37,875 nt of DNA, taken from the NCBI GenBank assembly GCA_025350905.1, contig JANXWY010000428.1, positions 1 to 37,875 of the forward strand, read 5' to 3'. The position numbers were made by a program, and so were the translations under genes. Each line of letters opens with the position of its first letter. The first letter of the stretch is position 1. Positions 16,952 to 25,171 of the stretch are shown here, piece by piece. The notes under the pieces were generated by a model that searched no databases, was not told where the DNA came from, and was given only the letters and a program-made list of their open reading frames with translations. The DNA is from Verrucomicrobiota bacterium (GTDB lineage Bacteria; Verrucomicrobiota; Verrucomicrobiia; Limisphaerales; JADLHS01).

Positions 16952-18628
16952 ATGAGTGAGACCCCGACGTCACCGAAGCCAACGCACAACGAGATCATCA
17001 AGGCGGCGATCCCAACCCTCGCCGGCACCATTGCGGCCACGCTCGCGGATCCGAAGGCCGACCACTTCTCCGAGGACGACAATCAGTTCCTCAAGTTTCA
17101 CGGCTCGTATCAGCAGGACGATCGTGACCTGCGCAAGACGGGCAAAAAATACATCATGATGATCCGGGGTCGGATTCCGGGTGGGGTGATGACGGCCAGG
17201 CAATGGTGCGTGTTCGACGAGCTCGCGACGACGTACGGCAATAATACGCTGCGCATCACCACCCGGCAGAGCATCCAGTTCCACGGCGTGCTCAAGGGAA
17301 ATCTGCGACCGCTCATCAAAAGGATTAACGACTCGCTCCTCTCCACTCTCGCCGCCTGCGGGGATGTAAACCGCAACGTCCTCGCCCCGCCGACCCCCGC
17401 TTACACCCAGGCGCGCGAACAGGTTTTCCAAGATTGCCACCAAGTCGCGCTGGCGCTCGCACCCCAGACCAAGGCGTATCACTCGATCTGGATTGATGGC
17501 GTGCAACTCGACAACGAGGACGCGGTGAACCAGAACTTTGTGGACCCGCTCTACGGCAAAACTTATCTGCCGCGGAAATTCAAAATCGCGTTCGTCATTC
17601 CACCGGTGAACGACCTGGACGTTTTCACCAACTGCCTCGGCTTCATCGCCGTCGTCGAGAACGATCAGCTCGTCGGTTACAACCTCGCGGTCGGCGGCGG
17701 CATGGGACGCAGCCATGGGAACACTGTGACGTACCCGCGCCTCGCGGATGTGATTGGCTTTTTCCCGCCGGACAAACTTGTGGCCGTGGCAAAAGCGGTG
17801 TTGACGATTCATCGCGATTTCGGCGACCGCACCGACCGCAAGCACGCCCGGCTGAAATATGTCGTCGCCGAGCGCGGCGTGGATTTCATGCGCGCCGAAG
17901 TGAACCAGCGCGCCGGCCTCACGCTGGCCGCTGCGCGGCCCTATCGGTTCACGACGATGAGTGATCTCTACGGTTGGCGGAAGGCGGTGGATGGCACTTG
18001 GTTCCTCGGCCTGTTCGTCGAGATGGGTCGCGTGAAGGACGCGCAAAAAACCGCACTGCGCCAGGTGGCGGAAAAATGTGCCGGCATCGAGTTCCGTTTG
18101 TCGGCGAATCAAAACGTGATTCTGGCAAACGTGACGGAAGCCGACAAAACCGTCATCAATGCGCTGCTGGCGGCGCACGGAGTGAAGACGGAAAATCAGG
18201 CGTCGGTGTTGCTCGCCGCCTCGATGGCGTGCCCCGCCCTGCCCACCTGCGGCCTGGCCCTGGCGGAATCCGAACGCATGTTGCCCGGTTTGATCGAGCG
18301 CCTTGAAAAACTCTGCGCCGACCTCGGCCTCGGCGGCGAGGAAATCATCATCCGCTCGACCGGTTGTCCGAACGGGTGCGCCCGACCGTACATGGCGGAG
18401 ATCGCGTTCGTTGGCAAAGCGCCCGGCCGCTATCAAGTCTGGCTCGGCGGCAATGCGTCCGGCACGCGCCTCAACCGCGTCTGGAAAGACATGATGAAAG
18501 ACGCCGACATCGAAAACGAACTCCGCCCCGTGCTCGCGCAATACGCCAAGGAACGTAATGGCAACGAACGTTTCGGCGACTGGTGCGACCGGGAGTTGCT
18601 GAAGGAGCCGGCCACTGCAACCCGCTAG
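16952..18628 (+). CDS. cysI: Assimilatory sulfite reductase, hemoprotein subunit
   Basis: The 558 residues are close to the usual 550-570. KFHGSYQQDDRDLR near residue 49 is the CysI-type N-terminal signature, and RITTRQSIQFHGVLKGNL is the sulfite/siroheme pocket. The [4Fe-4S]/siroheme cysteines are C427 and C433 (CPALPTC, C-X5-C) and C472 and C476 (CPNGC, C-X3-C). It reduces sulfite to sulfide with six electrons. No flavoprotein subunit (CysJ) is in the window, so the electron donor may be ferredoxin or a distant gene. It is preceded by the transporter gene (46 bases) and followed after 7 bases by a broken copy of the cysH start. A long open frame on the opposite strand is a codon-bias shadow. 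Confidence 0.95.
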   Translation: MSETPTSPKPTHNEIIKAAIPTLAGTIAATLADPKADHFSEDDNQFLKFHGSYQQDDRDLRKTGKKYIMMIRGRIPGGVMTARQWCVFDELATTYGNNTLRITTRQSIQFHGVLKGNLRPLIKRINDSLLSTLAACGDVNRNVLAPPTPAYTQAREQVFQDCHQVALALAPQTKAYHSIWIDGVQLDNEDAVNQNFVDPLYGKTYLPRKFKIAFVIPPVNDLDVFTNCLGFIAVVENDQLVGYNLAVGGGMGRSHGNTVTYPRLADVIGFFPPDKLVAVAKAVLTIHRDFGDRTDRKHARLKYVVAERGVDFMRAEVNQRAGLTLAAARPYRFTTMSDLYGWRKAVDGTWFLGLFVEMGRVKDAQKTALRQVAEKCAGIEFRLSANQNVILANVTEADKTVINALLAAHGVKTENQASVLLAASMACPALPTCGLALAESERMLPGLIERLEKLCADLGLGGEEIIIRSTGCPNGCARPYMAEIAFVGKAPGRYQVWLGGNASGTRLNRVWKDMMKDADIENELRPVLAQYAKERNGNERFGDWCDRELLKEPATATR

Positions 18629-18635
18629 CGCCATC

Positions 18636-18694
18636 ATGTCGGCCGGTCAAATCGCCAAAGCCAACGCCGAGTTGCGACCCCAGTCCGCACTCGA
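18636..18694 (+). pseudogene. Truncated duplicate of the cysH 5' end
   Basis: The first 19 codons after the ATG at 18636 parallel the start of intact cysH at 19214: MSAGQIAKANAELRPQSAL against MTADQITKANVELRNQSAL. Many differences are at third codon positions. Similarity stops at the CTCGA around 18694, and the frame then runs into the 147-bp inverted-repeat element. A further degenerate echo of the same start (CGTCGGCCGGT-ATCGCC) lies at 18877-18899. This was probably the original cysH start, 7 bases after cysI, or the remnant of a second cysH copy. It encodes no functional reductase. Confidence 0.7.
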
Positions 18695-18711
18695 CCGCGG
18701 GAATTCGTTTT

Positions 18712-18858
18712 CATTAGCACTCGGCTTCAGCCGGGTGAATCGCACGACGAAAGCGGGGAACGGTTTCAACCGTTTTCCGCGCGCCACCCCAACCAAGCCG
18801 TTAAAACGGCTGGGCCGTCGCACGCACCTTTTCACCGGGCTGAAGCCCGGTGCTAATG
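18712..18858. mobile_element. 147-bp MITE-like element with 28-bp imperfect inverted ends
   Basis: The left end (18712-18739) and the reverse complement of the right end (18831-18858) agree at 25 of 28 bases. Each end is itself a hairpin, for example CCGGGCTGAAGCCCGG. Two smaller palindromes lie inside: AACGGTTTCAACCGTT near 18759 and AGCCGTTAAAACGGCT near 18796. There is no coding capacity and no convincing short target duplication. It interrupts the truncated cysH copy. Repeats built around GGGCTGAAGCCCGGTG are, as I recall, frequent in Verrucomicrobiota and are probably mobilised in trans. Confidence 0.65.
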
Positions 18859-18928
18859 AGAGTCCGCTTGAAATTGCGTCGGCCGGTATCGCCGAAGCCA
18901 GGTCAACCCAAGCCAGGAGATTTTGAAT

Positions 18929-19204
18929 TTGAACTGGGTTGAACAACTGACGCCGGAGCCAAGAGTCAAATGGAATGATCGCTCGCGAGAGCCGTTCCAG
19001 CTCTTCAAGACCGTTGACGAAGAACTGGCGGCGACCACGGCGTTCTGGCGCAAGCGGACTCCGCTTGAGCGCCTGGAGTATTTGGAACCTACGCGCTGCG
19101 TGATCTATGGTGAAGCAGTCGTGAACGCGAAGTTGATTCGTTGCTACGGTTGGAGAAAACGGATCGAGGACGAATACGACCCAAAGAACATCGTTTATTT
19201 TTGA
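18929..19204 (+). CDS. Small conserved-type protein, possible orphan of a nucleotidyltransferase-paired family
   Basis: This protein has about 92 residues. The start is TTG at 18929, nine bases after AGGAG (18915-18919); TTG at 18923 is in frame but only three bases away. The middle segment FWRKRTPLERLEYLEPTRCVIYG resembles small proteins usually encoded beside nucleotidyltransferase or AbiEii-like genes, where the pattern is roughly W..-TP-E-RL---E-LR---YG. No such partner gene is present here. It lies between the cysH stub and intact cysH and ends 9 bases before the cysH start. It therefore looks like passenger DNA brought in by the rearrangement. The family resemblance is by eye only. Confidence 0.6.
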   Translation: MNWVEQLTPEPRVKWNDRSREPFQLFKTVDEELAATTAFWRKRTPLERLEYLEPTRCVIYGEAVVNAKLIRCYGWRKRIEDEYDPKNIVYF

Positions 19205-19213
19205 AACTGAATC

Positions 19214-19876
19214 ATGACGGCCGACCAAATTACTAAAGCCAACGTCGAACTCCGGAACCAGTCCGCGCTCGAAATCGTAAAGTGGGCCATCGCGCAGGCC
19301 CGAGGCCGCGCCGTGGTTTCCACGAATTATCGCCCGTATGAAGCGGTCGTCCTGCATCTGGCCACCCAGGCGCAGCCGGACATCCCGGTGCTGTGGGCCG
19401 ACCACGGTTACAATCGCCCCGCGACTTACCTCCATGCCGAGCAGTTGAAGCAGTTGCTCAAATTGAACCTGAAAGCGTACGTGCCGAAGATGACGCCCGC
19501 CCATCGCGATGCGATCCACGGCCCGATTCCGACGACCGATCAGGAGGAAGCGTTGAAGGAGTTCAGCGCAGTAATGAAACTCGAACCCTTTCAGCGGGGC
19601 ATGAAAGAACTCGCGCCCACAGTCTGGATCACGGCGTTGCGCAAAGTGCAAAACCCCAACCGGGCGGAGCTCGACATCGTTTCTGAAGACCGAAACTTCA
19701 AATCAGTTAAAGTCAGTCCAGTCTTCTACTGGAGCGACGCCGAGATGGAAGCTTACCTCAAACAACACCACCTGCCCAACGAGTGGGATTACTTCGATCC
19801 CGCGAAAGCCGACGAGAAGCGCGAATGCGGCCTGCACGCGGCCTGGGGCGGGGAAAAGATGGGGTCGGGGATTTGA
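19214..19876 (+). CDS. cysH: Phosphoadenylyl-sulfate/adenylyl-sulfate reductase
   Basis: This 220-residue PP-loop-fold reductase has the divergent loop VVSTNYRPYEAVVLHL and the nucleotide-binding segment LWADHGYNRPATYLHAEQL. TALRKVQNPNRAELDIV and KVSPVFYWSDAEMEAYL are further family segments, and the C-terminal catalytic ECGLH carries the only cysteine in the protein. The CC and CxxC cluster ligands of [4Fe-4S] APS reductases are missing, which points to the thioredoxin-dependent PAPS type. The product is sulfite, the substrate of the cysI enzyme upstream. No APS kinase is in the window, so PAPS supply must come from elsewhere. A second partial copy of its 5' end lies upstream. Confidence 0.9.
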   Translation: MTADQITKANVELRNQSALEIVKWAIAQARGRAVVSTNYRPYEAVVLHLATQAQPDIPVLWADHGYNRPATYLHAEQLKQLLKLNLKAYVPKMTPAHRDAIHGPIPTTDQEEALKEFSAVMKLEPFQRGMKELAPTVWITALRKVQNPNRAELDIVSEDRNFKSVKVSPVFYWSDAEMEAYLKQHHLPNEWDYFDPAKADEKRECGLHAAWGGEKMGSGI

Positions 19877-20009
19877 GCGCTGACGAATCTGCTTCAAATC
19901 GGCACCCGATCGGGCAGACTCACCGACGGCTGGCTTGAATCGATCCGGCAGCGACCCATGAACAATCCAAGCTCCCGGGCCGAAGCCGCCAAACCCTGAT
20001 AACTTTTTC

Positions 20010-20912
20010 ATGAGTTCGTATCATTTGGATCATTTGCAATATCTGGAAACGGAGGCGATTCACGTCATGCGGGAAGTCGCCGGTGAATTTGAGCGCCCAG
20101 CCCTGCTCTTCTCCGGCGGCAAGGATTCCATCTGCCTGCTGCGACTGGCGGAAAAGGCGTTCCGCCCGTGCGATCTGCCGCTGCCGTTTCTCAACATCGA
20201 AACCGGTCACGAGTTTCCGGAGTTGATCGCATTTCGCGACCGACGGGCGCAGGAGCTGGGCGCAAAGCTGATCGTCCGCACCGTCGAGGAGGCCATCAAG
20301 CAAGGACAGGCGCACGTGTCGCCCGGGGAGATCAGCCGCAATCGCCTGCAAACCCCGGTGCTGCTGGGGGCGATTGAAGAATTTCGTTTTGACTGTTGCA
20401 TCGGCGGCGCGCGCCGCGATGAAGAAAAGGCGCGGGCCAAAGAACGTTTTTTCAGTTTCCGCGACGCTTTCGGCCAGTGGGATCCCAAAAATCAGCGACC
20501 GGAGATTTGGAATCTTTACAACGCCCGCGTGAATCCCGGCGAACACATGCGCGCGTTTCCGCTGTCGAACTGGACGGAGATGGACGTTTGGGAATACATC
20601 AAGCGCGAGCAACTCGAAGTCCCCACGATCTATTTTAGTCACAAGCGGCAATGCGTCCGCCGCGGCGGACAGTGGCTGGCGGTTTCCGACATCCTGCCGC
20701 CGAAAGCCAACGAACCGGTGAAGGAAATGGTGGTCCGTGTGCGCACCATCGGCGACATTATCAGCACCGGCATGGTGGAATCGCCCGCCGATTCCGTGGA
20801 CGACATCATCGCCGAAATCGCCGCCGCGCGCGTGACCGAACGCGGCTCGCGGGCCGACGACAAGTCGTCGGAAGCCGCGATGGAAGATCGCAAGAAAGCG
20901 GGATATTTCTAA
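20010..20912 (+). CDS. cysD: Sulfate adenylyltransferase small subunit
   Basis: This 300-residue CysD has the expected length. It has the PP-loop LLFSGGKDSICLLRLA near residues 33-48, FLNIETGHEFPELIAFRD, and the hallmark GGARRDEEKARAKER followed by FPLSNWTEMDVWEYI and a C-terminal RKKAGYF. With CysN it forms APS from ATP and sulfate. The ATG at 20010 follows cysH by 133 bases. Its partner cysN does not follow directly, as is usual: a toxin-antitoxin pair occupies 20953-21566 between them. Plus strand, probably one transcript with cysI-cysH. Confidence 0.96.
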   Translation: MSSYHLDHLQYLETEAIHVMREVAGEFERPALLFSGGKDSICLLRLAEKAFRPCDLPLPFLNIETGHEFPELIAFRDRRAQELGAKLIVRTVEEAIKQGQAHVSPGEISRNRLQTPVLLGAIEEFRFDCCIGGARRDEEKARAKERFFSFRDAFGQWDPKNQRPEIWNLYNARVNPGEHMRAFPLSNWTEMDVWEYIKREQLEVPTIYFSHKRQCVRRGGQWLAVSDILPPKANEPVKEMVVRVRTIGDIISTGMVESPADSVDDIIAEIAAARVTERGSRADDKSSEAAMEDRKKAGYF

Positions 20913-20952
20913 CCCTTGCCGCGCGTCAAGGCTGCACTTACACTTTTGGCAA

Positions 20953-21168
20953 ATGAGTCAGACAATTACAGTCCGGCTGAACAAAGAGCTTTCCACCTGG
21001 CTGGAACGAACGGCGGCCCGCATTGGGGTTTCCCAGGGCCAGATTGTCCGCGAACAACTGGAGAAGGCCAAATCCACCAAAGCGGACAAGCCGTTCATGC
21101 GGCTGGCGGGAATCATGAAGGGCCCCAAGGATTTGTCCCAGCGTAAAGGTTATGCCGCCAAAACATGA
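20953..21168 (+). CDS. Ribbon-helix-helix antitoxin-like DNA-binding protein
   Basis: This 71-residue protein opens with a ribbon strand and helix pair typical of MetJ/Arc-type antitoxins: MSQTITVRLNKELSTWLERT then RIGVSQGQIVREQLEKA. The C-terminal tail (about 45-71) would bind the toxin. It overlaps the PIN-domain gene by four bases (ATGA), the usual coupling of VapBC-type pairs. It starts 40 bases after cysD, so it might be read from the cysDN transcript as well as its own autoregulated promoter. Confidence 0.85.
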   Translation: MSQTITVRLNKELSTWLERTAARIGVSQGQIVREQLEKAKSTKADKPFMRLAGIMKGPKDLSQRKGYAAKT

Positions 21169-21566
21169 TTGGGATCGCCGACACGGGACTGCTGGTAGCG
21201 TTTATCAATCGTGGCGACAAACACCATGAATGGGCCGTAAACCTGGCCGGCCAATTGACGGGACCACTGCTCACCTGTGAATCCGTGCTGTCCGAATGCG
21301 CTTTTCATACGAATGCCAAGTACGTCTTTGAATTGCTGCGGTTGGAAATGGTCACTTTGAGTTTTGATTGCAACGATCACCTGTCTCAATTAGAAGCTTT
21401 AGCCACGCGCTACGCTGATCAGCGCCCCGACTTCGCCGACTGATGCCTCATCCGCATGAGCGAACTGTTCCCCAACCATCCCGTCATTACTGTTGACCGC
21501 GAAGATTTCCGCGTGTACCGGCGCAACAAACGCGAAGCCATTCCGTTAATTTGCCCACCAGAATAA
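21165..21566 (+). pseudogene. VapC-type PIN-domain toxin interrupted by an in-frame UGA
   Basis: The frame from ATG 21165 encodes 92 residues and stops at TGA 21441-21443. The same frame then continues for 40 codons of good PIN-domain sequence to TAA at 21566 (CLIRMSELFPNHPVITVDRE). Across the stop the protein reads RPDFAD-stop-CLIRMSEL, where relatives have an Ala or similar residue, so the break is a nonsense codon, not a frameshift. The acidic residues D6, E44 and D92 lie before it; the fourth (D in TVDRED) and the last strand lie after it. The short form is therefore expected to be inactive as an RNase. Readthrough, sequencing error, or a fixed loss-of-function mutation are the options. 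Confidence 0.8.
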
Positions 21567-21579
21567 CGCCCTTTTCTCC

Positions 21580-22899
21580 ATGCCCCACTCGCCTCATCCC
21601 ATCGAAATTCTCCGCTTCAACACCTGCGGCTCGGTCGACGACGGCAAGTCCACGCTCATCGGCCGGCTGCTGTACGACTCGAAGTCGCTGATGGAAGATC
21701 AGATCGAGGCGCTCGAACGCTCGGCCGACATCACCGGCGGCGGCCAGATTAACCTGGCAAACCTCACCGACGGCCTGCGCGCGGAACGGGAGCAGGGCAT
21801 CACCATTGACGTCGCCTACCGCTACTTCGCCACGCCGCGCCGCAAGTTCATCGTCGCCGACACGCCGGGCCATGTGCAGTACACCCGCAACATGGTCACC
21901 GGTTCATCCACCGCCAACCTGGCCGTCGTCCTGGTGGACGCGCGCCAGGGCGTGATCGAACAAAGCCGTCGGCACACGTTTATCGCGGCCATGCTGGGGA
22001 TTCCGCACCTCGTCATCGCGGTAAACAAGATGGATTTAGTGGATTGGAATCGCGAGCGCTTCCTCGAAATCCGCGATCAGTTCGAGGATTTCCTGCCGCT
22101 GCTCGACGTGTTCAAGGACGTGAAGTTTATCCCCTTGAGCGCGCTGAACGGGGACAACGTGGTGGACGCCTCCAAACACACGCCGTGGTACGAAGGCCCG
22201 ACGTTGCTCGGGCATCTGGAAAACGTCCACATTGCGAGCGACTGGAACCTGAGTGCCTTTCGCTTTCCCGTACAATGGGTGAATCGCCCGAATAATCCGA
22301 CCGATAAAAAGCTCCATGATTTCCGGGGCTTGAGCGGACAGCTCGCCGGCGGGGTGGTGAAAGTCGGCCAGAAAGTCATGGTATTACCCAGTGGCCTCAA
22401 GAGTACGGTGAAGGAAATCTGGACGCTCGCCGGCCCGCTGGCGCAGGCGTTCTGCCCGCAATCGGTTACGCTCGTCCTGGAACACGACCTCGACATCAGC
22501 CGGGGCGACATGATCGTCGGCCTGGAAAATCTTCCGGGCATGAACACCGAACTGCACGCGCGCGTTTCCTGGATGCACCCGCGCCCGCTGCAGGCAGGCC
22601 GGAAATTTTTCCTCAAGCACACCACCCAAACGGTGCAAGCGATCGTGACGGCGCTGGAAAGCCGGGTCAACATCCACAACTTCGAAAGCGAACCCGCCCC
22701 GGGCGAACTCGCCTTGAACGACTTGGGTGAAATCCGCCTGAAAACCTCCAAGCCGCTGGTGTTCGACGGCTACACCGCGAACCGGCTAACGGGCTCGTTC
22801 ATTCTCATCGAACAGGGAACAAACGCGACCGTGGCGGCGGGCATGTTGTTTCCCCCACTGGAAGTCGTGAAGCCGGAGTACAACGACTTCGCAATCTGA
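21580..22899 (+). CDS. cysN: Sulfate adenylyltransferase large (GTPase) subunit
   Basis: This 439-residue EF-Tu-like GTPase has G1 GSVDDGKST (17-25), G2 in REQGITIDVAYRYF, G3 DTPGH, and G4 NKMD. Two beta-barrel domains follow (about 225-430) with the CysN-type QWVNRPNNP and FRGLSGQLAGG. GTP hydrolysis drives APS formation by the CysD partner. There is no C-terminal CysC (APS kinase) fusion: the chain ends at EYNDFAI. That matters because the CysH here looks PAPS-dependent. The start ATG at 21580 is 13 bases after the end of the interrupted toxin frame. Confidence 0.96.
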   Translation: MPHSPHPIEILRFNTCGSVDDGKSTLIGRLLYDSKSLMEDQIEALERSADITGGGQINLANLTDGLRAEREQGITIDVAYRYFATPRRKFIVADTPGHVQYTRNMVTGSSTANLAVVLVDARQGVIEQSRRHTFIAAMLGIPHLVIAVNKMDLVDWNRERFLEIRDQFEDFLPLLDVFKDVKFIPLSALNGDNVVDASKHTPWYEGPTLLGHLENVHIASDWNLSAFRFPVQWVNRPNNPTDKKLHDFRGLSGQLAGGVVKVGQKVMVLPSGLKSTVKEIWTLAGPLAQAFCPQSVTLVLEHDLDISRGDMIVGLENLPGMNTELHARVSWMHPRPLQAGRKFFLKHTTQTVQAIVTALESRVNIHNFESEPAPGELALNDLGEIRLKTSKPLVFDGYTANRLTGSFILIEQGTNATVAAGMLFPPLEVVKPEYNDFAI

Positions 22900-22942
22900 T
22901 CCAGCGAGCGCGCAACATTCACAGATTAACCGCGGATCACGC

Positions 22943-23200
22943 CTAGTCCCTAGCCGCAATTGCGGCCGCCTGCCCCGAGTAGACCGCCCCGGCTTCTGGA
23001 CCGAACGGCCGGGGCGACCAATTGCCCTGGGCGTTTTGCGGTGGTTCGAGCCGCGTCGGTATCATTGGCGGCGAACTCACGGTGACAATTCCCTGCCGAT
23101 GCGGCAGTGCATCACACACTTCGCACGGCAACGGATCGGCATCGCGCAGTTCATCGGCGTATTCGCGCGGCACTTGATTCCTGAAATGACGGCACGTCAT
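22943..23200 (-). CDS. Possible small hypothetical protein with Cys residues
   Basis: An 85-residue frame on the minus strand in an otherwise gene-free 627-base gap. It begins TCRHFRNQVPREYADEL and contains CEVC, so a zinc-binding role is conceivable but unproven. A TAGAAT hexamer lies close upstream of the ATG and no Shine-Dalgarno sequence is visible. Overlapping frames on other strands further right (23201-23526) look like GC-bias shadows; nothing else is supported in the gap. Confidence 0.35.
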   Translation of the reverse strand: MTCRHFRNQVPREYADELRDADPLPCEVCDALPHRQGIVTVSSPPMIPTRLEPPQNAQGNWSPRPFGPEAGAVYSGQAAAIAARD

Positions 23201-23526
23201 ACGTACTTATTCTAGCAACGCCAGGTGACAAACGCGTGACCGCGAGGTGAATTCGCCGCGACGGCCCCCCCCGGCCCCGGTGGTTGCCGACACCAGCAAC
23301 ATGGGGCTGCGGTCGCCCCGGCCGCTGCGGATTTCCCCGACCAGCCCAGACGCACGAACTTCCGGCTCCGAGCTTCCGGTTGCTCGACGCGACGGGCCCG
23401 AAGCCATGCGGCGACAAAATCGTGCGCCGTAAGTTGGGGAAGCGGTGAACGCCGCCACCCCTCGTCTCGCACCGCCGCGGAAATGGATTGGCTTTCTGGA
23501 CGGCGCTCGGTTTACATTGCGTCGCC

Positions 23527-24927
23527 ATGCCAGAAAAGAGTGTGAACGAAATTCCGCGCGACCTGCGGCCGCTTTTCACCAAGGGCAATGATGCGCTGGC
23601 CCGGGAGAATTTTGATTACGCGATTGCCCTCTTCCACCAGGTGCTGGCGCGGGAACCGGCGGTTTTTGAATGCCGCCGGGCGCTGCGGAAATCGCAGTTG
23701 GGCAAGGCGGACGCCAAGGGTGGGGCCGGATTCTTCAAGAAGGTTTTCAGCAGCGCCGGGTCGGCGCCGCAAGTGGCCAAGGCGCAGATGGCACTGGGCA
23801 AAAACCCAGCGGAAGCCATGGCCATCGCCGAGCAGGTGTTGGATACCGACCCGACCAACTCCGGCGCGCACAAGGTGATCGTCGAGGCGGCGACAGCCTT
23901 GGAAATGCCGCAGACGATCGTCATGTCGCTGGAAATGCTCGTCAAGAATTCACCCAAAGACAAAGCGTTTGCGATCCAGTTGGCCAACGCGCTCGCAGAC
24001 ATTGGCAACGTGAAACGTGCCGAGCAAGTCCTGACCGAACCGCTGCAGCTGTTCCCCGGCGACGCCGACCTCGCACAGGCCCTGAAGAATATTTCCGCGC
24101 GGCGCACCCTGGCCGAAGGCGGTTACAACGAACTGGCCACGGGCGAAGGTTCCTATCGCGACATCCTGCGCAACGAGGAGGAAGCCGTGGAGCTGGAACA
24201 GGGCCAGCGCGTCCACAAAACCGAGGATACGGCCGAGCGCCTGATTGCCGAATACGAAGCACGCCTCGGGAAGGAGCCGAACCAGCCCAAACTGCTCCGT
24301 TCGCTGGCTGAGCTTTACACCCAGAAAAAGCAGTTCGACCGGGCGCTGAGTTATTACGAGCGACTCAAAGTCACCGACCAGGGTGCGGACGCCGGACTGG
24401 ACCGGGCCATCGCCGAGACCAACGTGCGCCGGTTTGAGCACCAAGTCGAACAGCTCGATGTGGCCGCCCCGGACTACGCCGAGCGAGCGGCGCTGATCCA
24501 GGCGGAGAAACTCGCGTTCCAGGTCGCCGAATGTCAAAAGCGGGTGGAGAAATACCCCACCGACCTGGCCATCCGGTACGAAATGGGTGTGCTCAATTTT
24601 CAGGCCGGCAAGATCGGGGAAGCGATTGCGGAATTTCAGAAAGCGCAGAGCAATCCGCACAAGCGCCTCCCCGCGATGAATTATCTCGCGCAATGTTTCG
24701 CGAAGCGGAAGATGTTTGACCTCGCCGCCAAGACCCTGCAAAACGCGATCAAGGAAAAGCTGGCATTTGACGATGAGAAGAAGGAGCTGATCTACAACCT
24801 TGGCTGCGTCTTTGAGAACATGGGCAAGAAAGAAGACGCCATCGAACAGTTCAAACTTATCTACGAAGTGGACAGCAGTTACAAGGACGTCGGACCGAAA
24901 GTGGAAGCCTATTACGCAGGGCAGTAG
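23527..24927 (+). CDS. Tetratricopeptide-repeat protein
   Basis: This 466-residue soluble protein has no signal peptide. TPR-like helical pairs recur: GNDALARENFDYAIALFHQV (about 19-38), GKNPAEAMAIAEQVLDTDP, FAIQLANALADIGNVKRAEQVL, LRSLAELYTQKKQFDRALSYYERL, MGVLNFQAGKIGEAIAEFQKA, MNYLAQCFAKRKMFDLAAKTL and GCVFENMGKKEDAIEQFKLI. Such proteins act as scaffolds for complexes; no enzymatic domain is attached. The ATG at 23527 was preferred over a further upstream ATG at 23488, whose extra 13 residues lack TPR character. It stands alone, with gaps on both sides. Confidence 0.85.
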   Translation: MPEKSVNEIPRDLRPLFTKGNDALARENFDYAIALFHQVLAREPAVFECRRALRKSQLGKADAKGGAGFFKKVFSSAGSAPQVAKAQMALGKNPAEAMAIAEQVLDTDPTNSGAHKVIVEAATALEMPQTIVMSLEMLVKNSPKDKAFAIQLANALADIGNVKRAEQVLTEPLQLFPGDADLAQALKNISARRTLAEGGYNELATGEGSYRDILRNEEEAVELEQGQRVHKTEDTAERLIAEYEARLGKEPNQPKLLRSLAELYTQKKQFDRALSYYERLKVTDQGADAGLDRAIAETNVRRFEHQVEQLDVAAPDYAERAALIQAEKLAFQVAECQKRVEKYPTDLAIRYEMGVLNFQAGKIGEAIAEFQKAQSNPHKRLPAMNYLAQCFAKRKMFDLAAKTLQNAIKEKLAFDDEKKELIYNLGCVFENMGKKEDAIEQFKLIYEVDSSYKDVGPKVEAYYAGQ

Positions 24928-25171
24928 CGAAAAGGCCTGATTCAGCTAGCCAGACTTCCGCCTCTCTACGCAGGCGGCATAAACATTTCGATGTTCTCTT
25001 CTAAATTGTGATGTCTCAGCCCCCCCGCCCGGGACTTGGTCGCCAATCACTCCGGCAAACGTCAGACGGAGAGCGGATCGGGGTAGGGTCGGAAAAACAA
25101 ATCGCAAAGACCGTCCTGCCGAAAAAGCCGAAGCGGCGTAGCGAGATCTCCTGTACCTTGGCCGCGGATTC

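Noticed and set aside
16970-18637. 555-residue open frame on the minus strand opposite cysI
   Set aside because: It mirrors the cysI codons in a GC-rich gene, shows no family features, and cysI has all its cysteine motifs in place.
21430-21566. Frameshift in the VapC gene
   Set aside because: The downstream homology continues in the same frame as the upstream part; only the TGA codon interrupts it.
23201-23526. Several overlapping minus-strand frames
   Set aside because: Arg/Pro/Gly-rich translations without motifs, overlapping each other in different frames, typical of GC-bias open frames.
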